Shown piece after piece: positions 44,047-52,280 of a stretch of 64,000 bases of DNA. A program made the translations under genes and the position numbers. The notes under the pieces were generated by a model. It saw nothing but the letters and a program-made list of their open reading frames with translations, was not told the DNA's origin and ran no database searches. The first letter of the stretch is position 1; every line of letters begins with the position of its first letter. Where the stretch lies: contig DGQE01000035.1 of the NCBI GenBank assembly GCA_002389645.1, forward strand, positions 62,001 through 126,000, given 5' to 3'. Origin of the DNA: Flavobacteriales bacterium UBA4422 (GTDB taxonomy: Bacteria > Bacteroidota > Bacteroidia > Flavobacteriales_G > Salibacteraceae).

Positions 44047-44576
44047 TGATGATAAATCTCAACGTGTTTTCAAAGTTAGCAGCATTTGTGCTGTTTACGG
44101 CATTGATCATGTCATGCGAACAAACAAACTGCGATCAAGAAGAGCCAACTTTATCATTTGACACATTGATGCTGAATGATTCTAGAGATACGTTAATTTA
44201 CACAGTAAAATTTTCAGATTGCCAGGGTGATATTGGTCATATAGGTGCAATTGACTCTAATACAACCCGCACAGTGCGCACATTCTTATTTGAAAGAATT
44301 AATGGTGAATGGGTTCGGTGGTTTCCACTTCCTGAGAATTTGAGTGATACAGTGGCTTTCTTTTCAGTCATCCCGGGCTCTTCTAAAAACAGACCAGGTT
44401 GGCTGCTTGAGGGAACGATAGTTCAAGACTTTGGATTGGCAAACCTGCGACAGAATAGTGATACGATTCGTTTTGAAACTTTTGTGTTAGATAATGCTGA
44501 GAACAAAAGTAATAGGGTTGTGAGCAATCCTTTTGTATTTCCTAGCCAAATAGGCGCAGCCTTAAAAATACTCTAG
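44046..44576 (+). CDS. Hypothetical lipoprotein, 176 aa, divergent from LuxE-like gene
   Basis: The start is ATG at 44046 or the next ATG at 44049. The lipoprotein signal ends at the lipobox 'LIMSC' and the mature protein begins 'EQTNCDQEEP'. It looks like a single beta-sandwich domain ('DTLIYTVKFSDCQGDIGHIG', 'LANLRQNSDTIRFETFVLDN'). The sequence resembles Ig-like lipoproteins of Bacteroidota, without a definite family. Its first bases overlap the first codon of the minus-strand gene, and its stop shares CTAG with the stop of the Na/Pi gene, so it is packed tightly between minus-strand genes. Confidence 0.72.
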   Translation: MMINLNVFSKLAAFVLFTALIMSCEQTNCDQEEPTLSFDTLMLNDSRDTLIYTVKFSDCQGDIGHIGAIDSNTTRTVRTFLFERINGEWVRWFPLPENLSDTVAFFSVIPGSSKNRPGWLLEGTIVQDFGLANLRQNSDTIRFETFVLDNAENKSNRVVSNPFVFPSQIGAALKIL

Positions 44577-46270
44577 CTTACTTTTTTACCTGAAATAGCT
44601 TCATTTATTTCTAGTAGATGATTTCCGACTTTTTCAAGGGAAGAGTAAAGGTCATTATAAATCATTCCGCTATCAATATTGTAATCGGGTTTACCCATAT
44701 TATCTAAATGCTCTTTTCTGATCCTATCCCTCAAGTTATTTACTTCTTTTTCAAGTAATTCGGCTTTTTCAAGATCAACGTCTTCGTATTTGTTTTCGAG
44801 ATTGATCATCATGTTTTCAAACGAAAGGTCAATCATATCAAACATTTCTAAAAGGCCCCTGCGCTGCTCTAACGTAAACCATGCCTTTGCCTCCATCTTT
44901 CGATCATAGGTGAGAGACATTTGAAAAAACACATCGGCAATTTGTTCGATTACACTGGCAATATCTAACATGCTTCGTACACGTTTACTGGACTCATTAC
45001 TGAGCTCACCTTGCAATACGGTCATTAAGTAATCTGAGATTTCCACCTCAATGTTGTCAGTTATTTCTTCATACTTTTCGATGCGATCGATTTTAATCCG
45101 CTGTTCTTTCTTGTCCTTTTCAAAAAGTAGCTCCTTTAAAAACCCTAGCATCCGATAAGATACTTGGCTGAATTTGACCATTTCTTTTTGCGCTTCGACT
45201 AAAGACAATTCGGGGGTGCTCATTATACCAGACCCAATATACTCAAGGGAAAACTGCTCATCCTCATCCGATTTACTCGAAACCATTTTTGTAACCACAT
45301 TAGCAATGGTGGCGACAAACCAAATTAGGATAGAAGCATTGACAATATTAAATGACATATGGAATAATGTGAGCGCCCATTTGGTTGCTTGACTATTTTC
45401 TGCAGAAGGCATTCCTATAGATGTTGTTTCCATGTATGAGTTGATGCCAGAAAGGAATAAAGGAAAGACCAAGAGCATCCAAGTTACGCCAAAGACATTG
45501 AAGATTAGGTGGGCTCTAGCGGCTCTTTTAGCGTGCACATTACCAATAATGGCGGCAAGATTAGCCGTTACAGTAGTGCCTATATTTTCCCCTAAAACAA
45601 TAGCAGCGGCCATATCTAGCGGCATGCCTCTTTCGCACATGATAATAGTAAGTGCCATTGCTGCGCTAGAAGACTGAACAACAATCGTTAATAAGCTTCC
45701 TATGATAACAAACAGAATCGTTGACCCAATACCATATTCAGTTAGCCCAATAAGGTACTCCAATTGTTGATGAGATATTTGGGGCACACTTTCTTTCAAG
45801 AAGTCTAATCCCATGAATAGGATGCTGAATCCAATAAGGGTTTCTCCAGCAGACTTGATTTGTGTGGTTTTCAAAAACAAAAGAGGAAACCCAATAGCAA
45901 TAAGCGGCAGGGCATAATCAGAAATACTGAACTTAGAAAAACCAAATATTAAGATTAGGACAGCGGTAATCGTAGTTCCGATATTCGCTCCCATGATGAC
46001 TCCAATGGCTTGACGCAAAGTAAGCAAGCCGGCATTTACAAAGCTTACGATCATGACTGTGGTGGCAGAGCTAGACTGGATCAAAGCAGTGGTAAGAAAG
46101 CCGGTAAAAAGACCAGTAAAACGATTGGAAGTCATCGCACCCAATACTTCACGCATTCTATTACCAGCAACCTTCTGGATGCCATCGCTCATGATCTTCA
46201 TTCCATAAATGAAAAGACCAAGAGAACCGATCAGTCTTAATGTTTCAAATACACCAAAGGTTTCTTCCAT
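44573..46270 (-). CDS. Na+/phosphate cotransporter family protein with PhoU-like domain
   Basis: 565 aa. The N-terminal half has two inverted Na/Pi (PF02690) repeats, with 'TALIQSSSATTVMIVSFVNA' and 'TIVVQSSSAAMALTIIMCER' carrying the QSSS signature, and 'GANIGTTITA' / 'GENIGTTVTA'. The C-terminal 200 residues are helical and resemble PhoU ('ITDNIEVEISDYLMTVLQGE', 'LGNHLLEIN'-like end). These proteins move phosphate with sodium, some in the export direction. The ATG at 46270 (MEETFG) was preferred to a GTG at 46330. It is divergent from the small secreted protein across a 373-base gap and convergent with the lipoprotein, sharing CTAG at 44573-44576. Confidence 0.9.
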   Translation of the reverse strand: MEETFGVFETLRLIGSLGLFIYGMKIMSDGIQKVAGNRMREVLGAMTSNRFTGLFTGFLTTALIQSSSATTVMIVSFVNAGLLTLRQAIGVIMGANIGTTITAVLILIFGFSKFSISDYALPLIAIGFPLLFLKTTQIKSAGETLIGFSILFMGLDFLKESVPQISHQQLEYLIGLTEYGIGSTILFVIIGSLLTIVVQSSSAAMALTIIMCERGMPLDMAAAIVLGENIGTTVTANLAAIIGNVHAKRAARAHLIFNVFGVTWMLLVFPLFLSGINSYMETTSIGMPSAENSQATKWALTLFHMSFNIVNASILIWFVATIANVVTKMVSSKSDEDEQFSLEYIGSGIMSTPELSLVEAQKEMVKFSQVSYRMLGFLKELLFEKDKKEQRIKIDRIEKYEEITDNIEVEISDYLMTVLQGELSNESSKRVRSMLDIASVIEQIADVFFQMSLTYDRKMEAKAWFTLEQRRGLLEMFDMIDLSFENMMINLENKYEDVDLEKAELLEKEVNNLRDRIRKEHLDNMGKPDYNIDSGMIYNDLYSSLEKVGNHLLEINEAISGKKVS

Positions 46271-46643
46271 CACACCTATTAATTGCGAAGGAGCAAATGT
46301 ACTTTCAAGTGCAGGGCGGTGGGGAGTCACAAGGTTATGTTATCATTAAATGGCTAAATGTGATTTTACGCCATGGAATGATCAACTTTTTGGGCGCTGA
46401 TTGATGATTTGTGTTAACATTAAGGTCATAAAAGGAGTTGTTTCGAAATAAATCCACGCATAAAGACTACAGCGTTTCGAACTCGTTAATAGGCTGTAAG
46501 TGTTTGTTTAGCAAATCATTATGATGACCTTTTGGTGTTGCTCTGCCCGAGGTTTGCTTAACATTGAACTAAAATAATTAACATTGGCGTAACATTGAAC
46601 GAATAAAAGGTTAACTTTACGTTGAATTAAAGAGGAAGTCGTT
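46271..46643. other. Intergenic region of 373 bases between divergent genes
   Basis: No credible gene on either strand. The left part should hold the Na/Pi promoter; a perfect palindrome TGTTAACA occurs at 46412-46419. The right part (46558 onward) holds the TAAC repeats listed separately. I see no hairpin strong enough to call an RNA gene. Confidence 0.6.
46558..46619 (+). promoter_or_regulatory. TTAACA repeats before the small secreted protein gene (Pho-box-like)
   Basis: TTAACATTGAA at 46558, TTAACATTGG at 46578 and GTAACATTGAA at 46589 are near-identical direct repeats with spacings of 20 and 11 bases; TTAACTTTA follows at 46611, another 22 bases on. The 11-base period (TTAACA-N5-GTAACA) is that of PhoP/PhoB-type response regulator sites. 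TAACTTTA at 46612 could also be the -7 element (one mismatch to TAnnTTTG). No -33 at good spacing is evident, which would fit an activator-dependent promoter. Confidence 0.5.
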
Positions 46644-46949
46644 ATGAAATATGTAATAGCAATAATGTTAATGATAGGCGTAAACGCTGCAATAGCTCAG
46701 TCTACAAATGATGTTGAATTGACACGACTTGAGAATGGAGAGATCAAAGTTCAAGGAACAGATGCTTTAGGAGCAGATGTATTTGTTGTTTACAGCAGCG
46801 AATTGGTTAAGGTATATCAAGAAAGAACAGTAAACGATGTAACATCTTACGCAAGATTTGATAATGGTCAAGTAGTAGATTACGGAACATTTACAAATCC
46901 TATGGTTGAAAGCAATAGGAATCAAGTTGTTGTCGCCGAGAAAGATTAG
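46644..46949 (+). CDS. Small secreted protein, 101 aa
   Basis: A clear signal peptide (MKYVIAIMLMIGVNAAIAQ) leaves about 80 residues: 'STNDVELTRLENGEIKVQGT' and 'LGADVFVVYSSELVKVYQER', then 'SYARFDNGQVVDYGTF'. No family recognised. There is no lipobox or membrane segment, so it is likely periplasmic or released. It is a single-gene unit with repeats before it and a strong terminator after it. It lies between the Na/Pi cotransporter and the TonB receptor genes, which suggests a part in the same response. Confidence 0.75.
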   Translation: MKYVIAIMLMIGVNAAIAQSTNDVELTRLENGEIKVQGTDALGADVFVVYSSELVKVYQERTVNDVTSYARFDNGQVVDYGTFTNPMVESNRNQVVVAEKD

Positions 46950-46970
46950 AGAATAATAAACTATAAATAG

Positions 46971-47003
46971 AAAAAGCCCCGTTGTTTAGACGGGGCTTTT
47001 TTT
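46971..47003. terminator. Bidirectional rho-independent terminator
   Basis: The stem agccccgt / acggggct (46975-46982 with 46990-46997), with a 7-base loop, is flanked by AAAAA on the left and a run of Ts on the right, so it can terminate the small secreted protein gene on the plus strand and the TonB receptor gene on the minus strand. Confidence 0.88.
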
Positions 47004-47021
47004 ATGTTTTATTGGTGTTCT

Positions 47022-49862
47022 TTAGAACGTGTAGTTATATTTCAAGCTAATGCCAACTCCTGGTTTAAAGCTTGTATAAATACCATCTTCAGAGCCATAA
47101 GACTTATAGGCAAGGGTTCTGTCATCGTTCAAGATGTTATTTAAACCGAATGTTACACGATGCTGAAAGTCCTCACCAAAGCTCTTATAGGCATTAAAGT
47201 TCAGGCTGTTGAATGGAATAGTGTAGATATCTGGAACACGGCCAGAAGCAATAATTGTTAGTTGCTCTCCTTGCACGTTATAAGCAAGACTGATGTTTGC
47301 TTGGCGCTCAACATCTTCGTAAGACAGCGCAAAGTTTACAGCATATGGTGACTGTCCAGACATCGGTCTATATTGAGAAATCGTTTCACCGTCTCGTTTA
47401 TTGTTCTCGCGAAGCTCTCGTTCTGTTTGACCAGAATTATCAACCAGCACAGTATTCATGTCAACTCTAGACTCAACTAAAGAAACATTTGTGCTCAAGA
47501 ATAAGCGGCTTAAAACTCCTGATTCAACACCTGGAAAGCCTTTTCTAAGCTCTATTTCAACACCATAAACTTCTGCTAAACCCGAATTTCTAGGCTTTAA
47601 GTTATCAGGCGCAGTTGCAAAGGATACCAGTTCAATGTGACCATCAAATTGCTTGTAAAATGCACTTACAGAGAATAGCTCTTTCGCGCTGATGAAGTAT
47701 TCGTAGCGAAGGTCGAAGTTATTGATGATCGTTTGCTGAAGGTCAATATTACCAGAGAAGGTTCTCTTTGTAATTGGATCATAGATCTGAGCGATAGACT
47801 TTTCTTTAAACGAGGGTCTTGCCAAGGTTCTATTTGCACCAGCGCGAAGGTTCATTTTCTCGCCAAGGCTGATCACAACATTAGCTGAAGGCAAGAAGTT
47901 AAGCTCATCCAAAACAAGTGAGTCATTGTAGGTGACAGAGCCAGAGTTGTTGGTTCCAGTATAGTACATATTAGTGTTTTCAACCCTTACTCCATAGATC
48001 AACTTCATGAATTTAAAGAGCGAATGGTTCATCAATACGTATCCAGTAAGCAAGTCTTGACGGGCATCAAATGAATTCGCGGGCTGATACGTACCTATTG
48101 TGAATGTTCCTTCTTCGTTATTTGGATCTTCAGTATCTGCCGTCCAAATATTTTCGGGCTGCAAGTACCAGTCAGGGTCAAAACTGATATCACTTAAATT
48201 TTGACGAGTGTGTTTATAAGAGAAGGTTTCAAATGAACGCGTTTTGTAGGTGCCTAGTCCACCCACTTTTATAAAGGCCTTTTCAGCGACCGGTATTTTG
48301 AGGTCAAGCTTGAATGATTCGTTGTATTCAACTAAATCTCTCCAAAAACGAAACAGACCTGAGCCATTACCTGTACTTAGCGTTGTATCGCCATCGGTTA
48401 CAGAAATCCTTGTTTCTCTAAAATCAGGGTCATATACATTTGAGTATGAAAATGCATTCGACCAATTCAACTCTACAAGACCAATTCTATGCTGACCTGA
48501 AACAATAGCTGAGCTCAGCGTTCTTTGGCTGTAGGTTAGGATATTTTCAATTAGTGTAGCTTGATTTTGATTAAAATCCTGGTTGCGTCTCACTGAAGCG
48601 GAAGTTTCTGCACTCTGGCTATTCAGAATGGTTATGGAATAAGAATTGTTGTTATTCTTATAGGCTCCAGAAAGCAAGCCACTCCATAAAACATTATTTT
48701 TTCCAACATCACCTTGACGCTTGATTTGCTGAAAAAGAGGCTCAACAGATTTGTCGTTGTCTTTTAAATAGTCATTTGACTGAAAGTCTTTGTAGAATAA
48801 CGTTTCATTGGAGTAATTAAAGACAGCGTTGTAACCAAATGTTCCTCCAGACTCTTTATTAATTTGGTTGCCTTGACTAAATGAAAAAGATCCGTTTGGG
48901 AGAGCCGTTTTACTTTTAGCCGCCATTTGTGGGTCAAAACTTCGTGATAAGTCTTCCTGCGTAACATCATTTAGAACCGGGTCAGGTATTATTTCATTAA
49001 CGTAAGGGTTAAAAGGAATTTTGCGATTACCGAAGTCATATCCTGTAAAAGAAGTACTGTTTCTATTGTAAAGAATGTAATCAGAATTGAAGTGCATGCC
49101 AGGAATGTAGGTCAACCCAAAACCTATTTGAGTAGACTTTTCGTCAGGGAAGTTTTTGGTGACCACATTGACGAGTCCACCGGTGAAGTCACCATCTAAA
49201 TCTGGTGAAAAAGTCTTAGAAACAGAAACATTTTCTAAAATATTGGTTGGGAAAATGTCAATTTGAACAGCATTCACGTCTGGATCAAGACCTGGAAGAG
49301 ACATACCATTAAGTGTTGTTTTGGTATAACGATCACCAAGACCCCGCACATAAACGTATTTACCACCTTGAACAGTAACACCTGTTACACGCTTGATGGC
49401 GCCTGAAAGGTCCGAATCTCCAATTTTTCTAAATGATTGTGATGAAAGACCATCTGTTACAGTTGACGCGTTCTTCATATCCATGAGCATGGCTACTTCA
49501 GAATTTCTTCTCACCTCACCCACAATTTCAACACCTGTGAGTTCTTCAATGGCGGAGCTTAGAACAGCATCAATTAACACTACTTCGCCTGGCTTTACAA
49601 CCGTGTTTGGAAAAGATTGTGTTCCATAAGAGATAAAAGAGAATTGAATGGTATACGTTCCAGGAGCTAATGGAAGAGAAAAGTTCCCATCAAAATCAGT
49701 TGATGTTCCAACTCCAGGCATTCCTTCAACGGTGACTGTAGCACCGATCATAGGACCGCCAAAATCACCATCTGCAATGTTTCCACGAACGAAGCCTTTT
49801 TCTTGTGCTATTAAAGCAGTGGTGAATAAGCTTAAAACAAGGAAGGTTAAAATTCTTGACAT
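47022..49862 (-). CDS. TonB-dependent receptor with carboxypeptidase-regulatory N-terminal domain
   Basis: 946 aa. A signal peptide (ends near 'TTALIAQ') is followed by a CarboxypepD_reg-like domain of about 85 residues ('GATVTVEGMPGVGTSTDFDG'), then a plug domain ('SGAIKRVTGVTVQGGKYVYV', 'RGLGDRYTKTTLNGMSLPG') and a 22-strand barrel ending in an aromatic residue ('SLKYNYTF'). Such receptors import ligands through the outer membrane using TonB. The gene follows that of a beta-helix lipoprotein on the same strand, with a hairpin between them, and the Pho-like regulator genes are next door. A phosphate-containing ligand is therefore my inference; nothing in the protein shows it directly. Confidence 0.92.
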   Translation of the reverse strand: MSRILTFLVLSLFTTALIAQEKGFVRGNIADGDFGGPMIGATVTVEGMPGVGTSTDFDGNFSLPLAPGTYTIQFSFISYGTQSFPNTVVKPGEVVLIDAVLSSAIEELTGVEIVGEVRRNSEVAMLMDMKNASTVTDGLSSQSFRKIGDSDLSGAIKRVTGVTVQGGKYVYVRGLGDRYTKTTLNGMSLPGLDPDVNAVQIDIFPTNILENVSVSKTFSPDLDGDFTGGLVNVVTKNFPDEKSTQIGFGLTYIPGMHFNSDYILYNRNSTSFTGYDFGNRKIPFNPYVNEIIPDPVLNDVTQEDLSRSFDPQMAAKSKTALPNGSFSFSQGNQINKESGGTFGYNAVFNYSNETLFYKDFQSNDYLKDNDKSVEPLFQQIKRQGDVGKNNVLWSGLLSGAYKNNNNSYSITILNSQSAETSASVRRNQDFNQNQATLIENILTYSQRTLSSAIVSGQHRIGLVELNWSNAFSYSNVYDPDFRETRISVTDGDTTLSTGNGSGLFRFWRDLVEYNESFKLDLKIPVAEKAFIKVGGLGTYKTRSFETFSYKHTRQNLSDISFDPDWYLQPENIWTADTEDPNNEEGTFTIGTYQPANSFDARQDLLTGYVLMNHSLFKFMKLIYGVRVENTNMYYTGTNNSGSVTYNDSLVLDELNFLPSANVVISLGEKMNLRAGANRTLARPSFKEKSIAQIYDPITKRTFSGNIDLQQTIINNFDLRYEYFISAKELFSVSAFYKQFDGHIELVSFATAPDNLKPRNSGLAEVYGVEIELRKGFPGVESGVLSRLFLSTNVSLVESRVDMNTVLVDNSGQTERELRENNKRDGETISQYRPMSGQSPYAVNFALSYEDVERQANISLAYNVQGEQLTIIASGRVPDIYTIPFNSLNFNAYKSFGEDFQHRVTFGLNNILNDDRTLAYKSYGSEDGIYTSFKPGVGISLKYNYTF

Positions 49863-49898
49863 TGTGTTGACTGATTAATTCTCTTGTAGATATAGGTA

Positions 49899-49925
49899 AA
49901 GCCCTGTGACATTATCACAGGGCTT
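49899..49925 (-). terminator. Hairpin between lipoprotein and TonB receptor genes
   Basis: A perfect 10-bp stem, agccctgtga / tcacagggct (49900-49909 with 49915-49924), with a 5-base loop, flanked by only three or four Ts on either strand. It lies between the lipoprotein stop (49951) and the receptor start (49862). It may act as a partial terminator or as an mRNA-protecting hairpin that keeps receptor levels below those of the lipoprotein. Confidence 0.6.
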
Positions 49926-49950
49926 TTAGTAAAATGCTATTCTTTAATCC

Positions 49951-51270
49951 TTACAGTTCATCGTTATTTCCGGCAGCACCCCATGACCAAGTTGAAAGGT
50001 CAACTGAACCACCTGCACCACTCACTGTGATTTTGCCTTCTGCAGCTGTTTGTGCAGCAGCAGTTTCAGTTACACATGTTGGGTCTTCAGCATTCTCATA
50101 CACCTCAATCGCACTCATGCTGCAATTATCGAATACTAAAACATCGTCAACAACATATGAAGCCGCATCATCTTTAGTTCCGCAATTTTCGTCAAAAGAA
50201 GCTCTCAATTTCACTTCTTTAGAACCGTATTCAAATGTTACGTTGCGAACAGTTCCTTGTGCTTTTGATTTGAAATCAGCAGCAGAACCTTCAGAACCTT
50301 CATTTCTGCAAAGGCCATTTGTCAATGTGAAACGACCATCAGTATAAGTAGACCCTTCTGGACCATCAATCTCAAGACCTTCATCTGTTCCGATACCATC
50401 ACCGTGAATTACTGCGAAGCCGTTAACTGTACCTGAGTAGTTTTGATCGATATCGATTCCATCATCACCCTGGTAATAAACAAGGATGTTAGATGCATTA
50501 ACAGTTCCACCAAAGAACTCAACACCATCGTCTAATGTAGCGTAGATTTCGATGTTATCGATAGTTGTTCCACTACCAACACCTGCAAGTGTTAAACCAT
50601 TCAGCTCGTTTCCTTCTCCGATAGAGATTCCTCCGTGACGGATAGAAACATACTTCAATACACCTGAATTGTCAGCAGCATTTGAACCACCATAAACACC
50701 GTACCCCTCTTCTGCAGGAACACCCTCAAGATTTCCTTCTGTATCTCCATTTTCAGTAGAAGAAGGAGCATCACCTAAGATTGCAACACCACCCCACTTC
50801 TCATTGTCGGTTTTAGTAAGGTTTGTTCCTCGTTTTTCACCGTAAGTGATATTGTCTAATTCTGACGTAAAGATGATCGGCTCATCAGCCGTGCCTTCTG
50901 CCATAATCATCCCTCCTTTAGCTACAATAAGAGCAGAAGCAGCAGCTTCTTGTCCTTGCATGCCTTTGATGATTGTGCCTTTCTCTATTGTTAGAGTAAC
51001 ACCGTCAGTTACCACTACTTTTCCGTCAAGAAAGTAAATGTTATTTGATGTCCAAGTTTCATCTGCAGTAAGAGAACCAGTTTTTGTAACTTCTCCTTCT
51101 TGAGCTACAGGATACTCGCAAGAGCCGTCATCTTCTTTGGCTTTGTCGTCAAAGTTGGTAGCCGTTTCGTCAGTACATCCTTCTTTTTTACAAGAAGAGA
51201 TAGAAAGCGCAAAGCCTAATGACATCATCACTGCCATTACTTTTGCTGTGGATAGGTAAATTCTTTTCAT
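49951..51270 (-). CDS. Beta-helix surface lipoprotein paired with TonB receptor
   Basis: 439 aa. A lipoprotein signal ends in 'LSISSC' (Cys about 24). It is followed by a 'GCTDETATNFDDKAKEDDGS' segment, an acidic Cys-containing motif common in marine Bacteroidota, and a right-handed parallel beta-helix made of short repeating coils ('GKVVVTDGVTLTIEKGTIIK', 'ILVYYQGDDGIDIDQNYSGT'). The C-terminus is 'STWSWGAAGNNDEL'. The ATG at 51270 was chosen; a longer frame to 51306 adds residues before the signal. Gene order suggests a surface partner of the TonB receptor, as SusD-type lipoproteins are, but it is not SusD-like. I recall similar pairs in Flavobacteriia near phosphate regulators. Confidence 0.83.
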   Translation of the reverse strand: MKRIYLSTAKVMAVMMSLGFALSISSCKKEGCTDETATNFDDKAKEDDGSCEYPVAQEGEVTKTGSLTADETWTSNNIYFLDGKVVVTDGVTLTIEKGTIIKGMQGQEAAASALIVAKGGMIMAEGTADEPIIFTSELDNITYGEKRGTNLTKTDNEKWGGVAILGDAPSSTENGDTEGNLEGVPAEEGYGVYGGSNAADNSGVLKYVSIRHGGISIGEGNELNGLTLAGVGSGTTIDNIEIYATLDDGVEFFGGTVNASNILVYYQGDDGIDIDQNYSGTVNGFAVIHGDGIGTDEGLEIDGPEGSTYTDGRFTLTNGLCRNEGSEGSAADFKSKAQGTVRNVTFEYGSKEVKLRASFDENCGTKDDAASYVVDDVLVFDNCSMSAIEVYENAEDPTCVTETAAAQTAAEGKITVSGAGGSVDLSTWSWGAAGNNDEL

Positions 51271-51330
51271 TGTTTCAAATTTTATTTGGCGCAAAGGAAT
51301 TGGCATTAGATTATCCGCGGATTAGTGTGC

Positions 51331-51369
51331 GGTTAAGCCTATGTTATCAAACTGTTCCTTAAATGTTTC
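51331..51369 (-). promoter_or_regulatory. Four 11-bp-phased half-sites before the beta-helix lipoprotein gene (Pho-box-like)
   Basis: On the plus strand GGTTAA (51331), TGTTAT (51342), TGTTCC (51353) and TGTTTC (51364) are spaced exactly 11 bases apart. On the minus strand, towards the gene, they read GAAACA, GGAACA, ATAACA and TTAACC. The array lies 61-99 bases before the ATG at 51270. The period and the TTAACA-like core are those of PhoP-type sites. Confidence 0.5.
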
Positions 51370-51466
51370 ATGATTTTTAGATTGAAAATTCCGATTGAAA
51401 ATTCTAGTGTCGTCAAGGCCTGCAGCCCCATTAGATTAAAAGTGTTTACATTCGAACAAATTAGAT

Positions 51467-51503
51467 TTAACACACAATCAATAAGTCTAACCTTTTGATA
51501 ACA
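51467..51503 (+). promoter_or_regulatory. TTAACA-like repeats before the response regulator gene
   Basis: TTAACA (51467), CTAACC (51487) and ATAACA (51498) are spaced 20 and 11 bases apart, the same geometry as the repeats at 46558, 46578 and 46589. They lie 20-56 bases before the first ATG (51523) and 68-104 bases before the second (51571). They would suit autoregulation of the two-component operon. Confidence 0.45.
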
Positions 51504-51522
51504 CTAACATAAAATCCCATCA

Positions 51523-52251
51523 ATGTCTACCTATCTAAATTCGAAGCACAATTCAGATAACAACGGGCCTATGCTCTCAAAGACAAAAATTTTAGTGGTT
51601 GATGACGAGGAAGATATCCTCGAATTTTTAAGCTATAACCTTGAAAAAGAGGGGGCTAAAGTTTATACCGCCAATAATGGTTTAGAGGCCATTGAAATCG
51701 CTAAGAAGAAGAAGCCTGACTTGATCTTGTTGGATGTGATGATGCCTGAGATGGATGGCGTAGAAACATGCATCCAATTAAGGGATAAGGTGGAGACTAA
51801 GAATATCGTGATTGCATTTCTTACAGCACGAGGAGAGGACTATTCCCAAATAGCTGGCTTTGATGCAGGGGCCGATGATTATATAGCAAAGCCCATTAAG
51901 CCGAGGGTTCTTATCAGCAGAATTAAGGCTTTATTGAGACGAAAAGAAGGCTCTGTGCAACCAATGGCATCATCAGAATTGAAGTCGCTGAGAATTGACC
52001 GAGAGCGTTACGTTGTTGTAAAAGATGATGTTGAGTTGAATTTACCCAAAAAGGAGTTTGAATTGCTTGCATTGTTGATTTCTGTTCCGGGCAAAGTCTT
52101 TACACGAGAGGGAATTCTCTCTTCTGTTTGGGGAGAAGATGTGGTAGTTGGAGACAGAACCATTGATGTTCATATTCGAAAACTGCGCGAAAAAATTGGT
52201 AGTCCGCACATTAAGACTATTAAAGGAGTTGGATATAAGTTTGAGGATTAA
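51523..52251 (+). CDS. OmpR/PhoB-family response regulator
   Basis: 242 aa if the first ATG is used; an ATG at 51571 gives the family-typical start 'MLSKTKILVVDDEEDI' and puts the phosphorylated Asp at the usual position (D55; D71 from the first ATG) in 'LILLDVMMPEMDG'. The receiver has the acidic pair 'VVDDEED', Thr in 'FLTARGED' and Lys in 'YIAKPIKP'. The C-terminal winged helix ('GKVFTREGILSSVWGED', 'RTIDVHIRKLREKIG', 'TIKGVGYKFED') is OmpR type. It is followed by its kinase gene after 29 bases. By context it is a PhoB-like regulator; the phosphate role is inferred. Confidence 0.93.
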   Translation: MSTYLNSKHNSDNNGPMLSKTKILVVDDEEDILEFLSYNLEKEGAKVYTANNGLEAIEIAKKKKPDLILLDVMMPEMDGVETCIQLRDKVETKNIVIAFLTARGEDYSQIAGFDAGADDYIAKPIKPRVLISRIKALLRRKEGSVQPMASSELKSLRIDRERYVVVKDDVELNLPKKEFELLALLISVPGKVFTREGILSSVWGEDVVVGDRTIDVHIRKLREKIGSPHIKTIKGVGYKFED

Positions 52252-52280
52252 TCGTCCTAAATTTGCCTGACTCGAATACC

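Noticed and set aside
46412..46419. TGTTAACA palindrome as part of a Pho-like array before the Na/Pi gene
   Set aside because: I could not find other half-sites at 11-base spacing on the minus strand near it, so it is listed only as an isolated palindrome.
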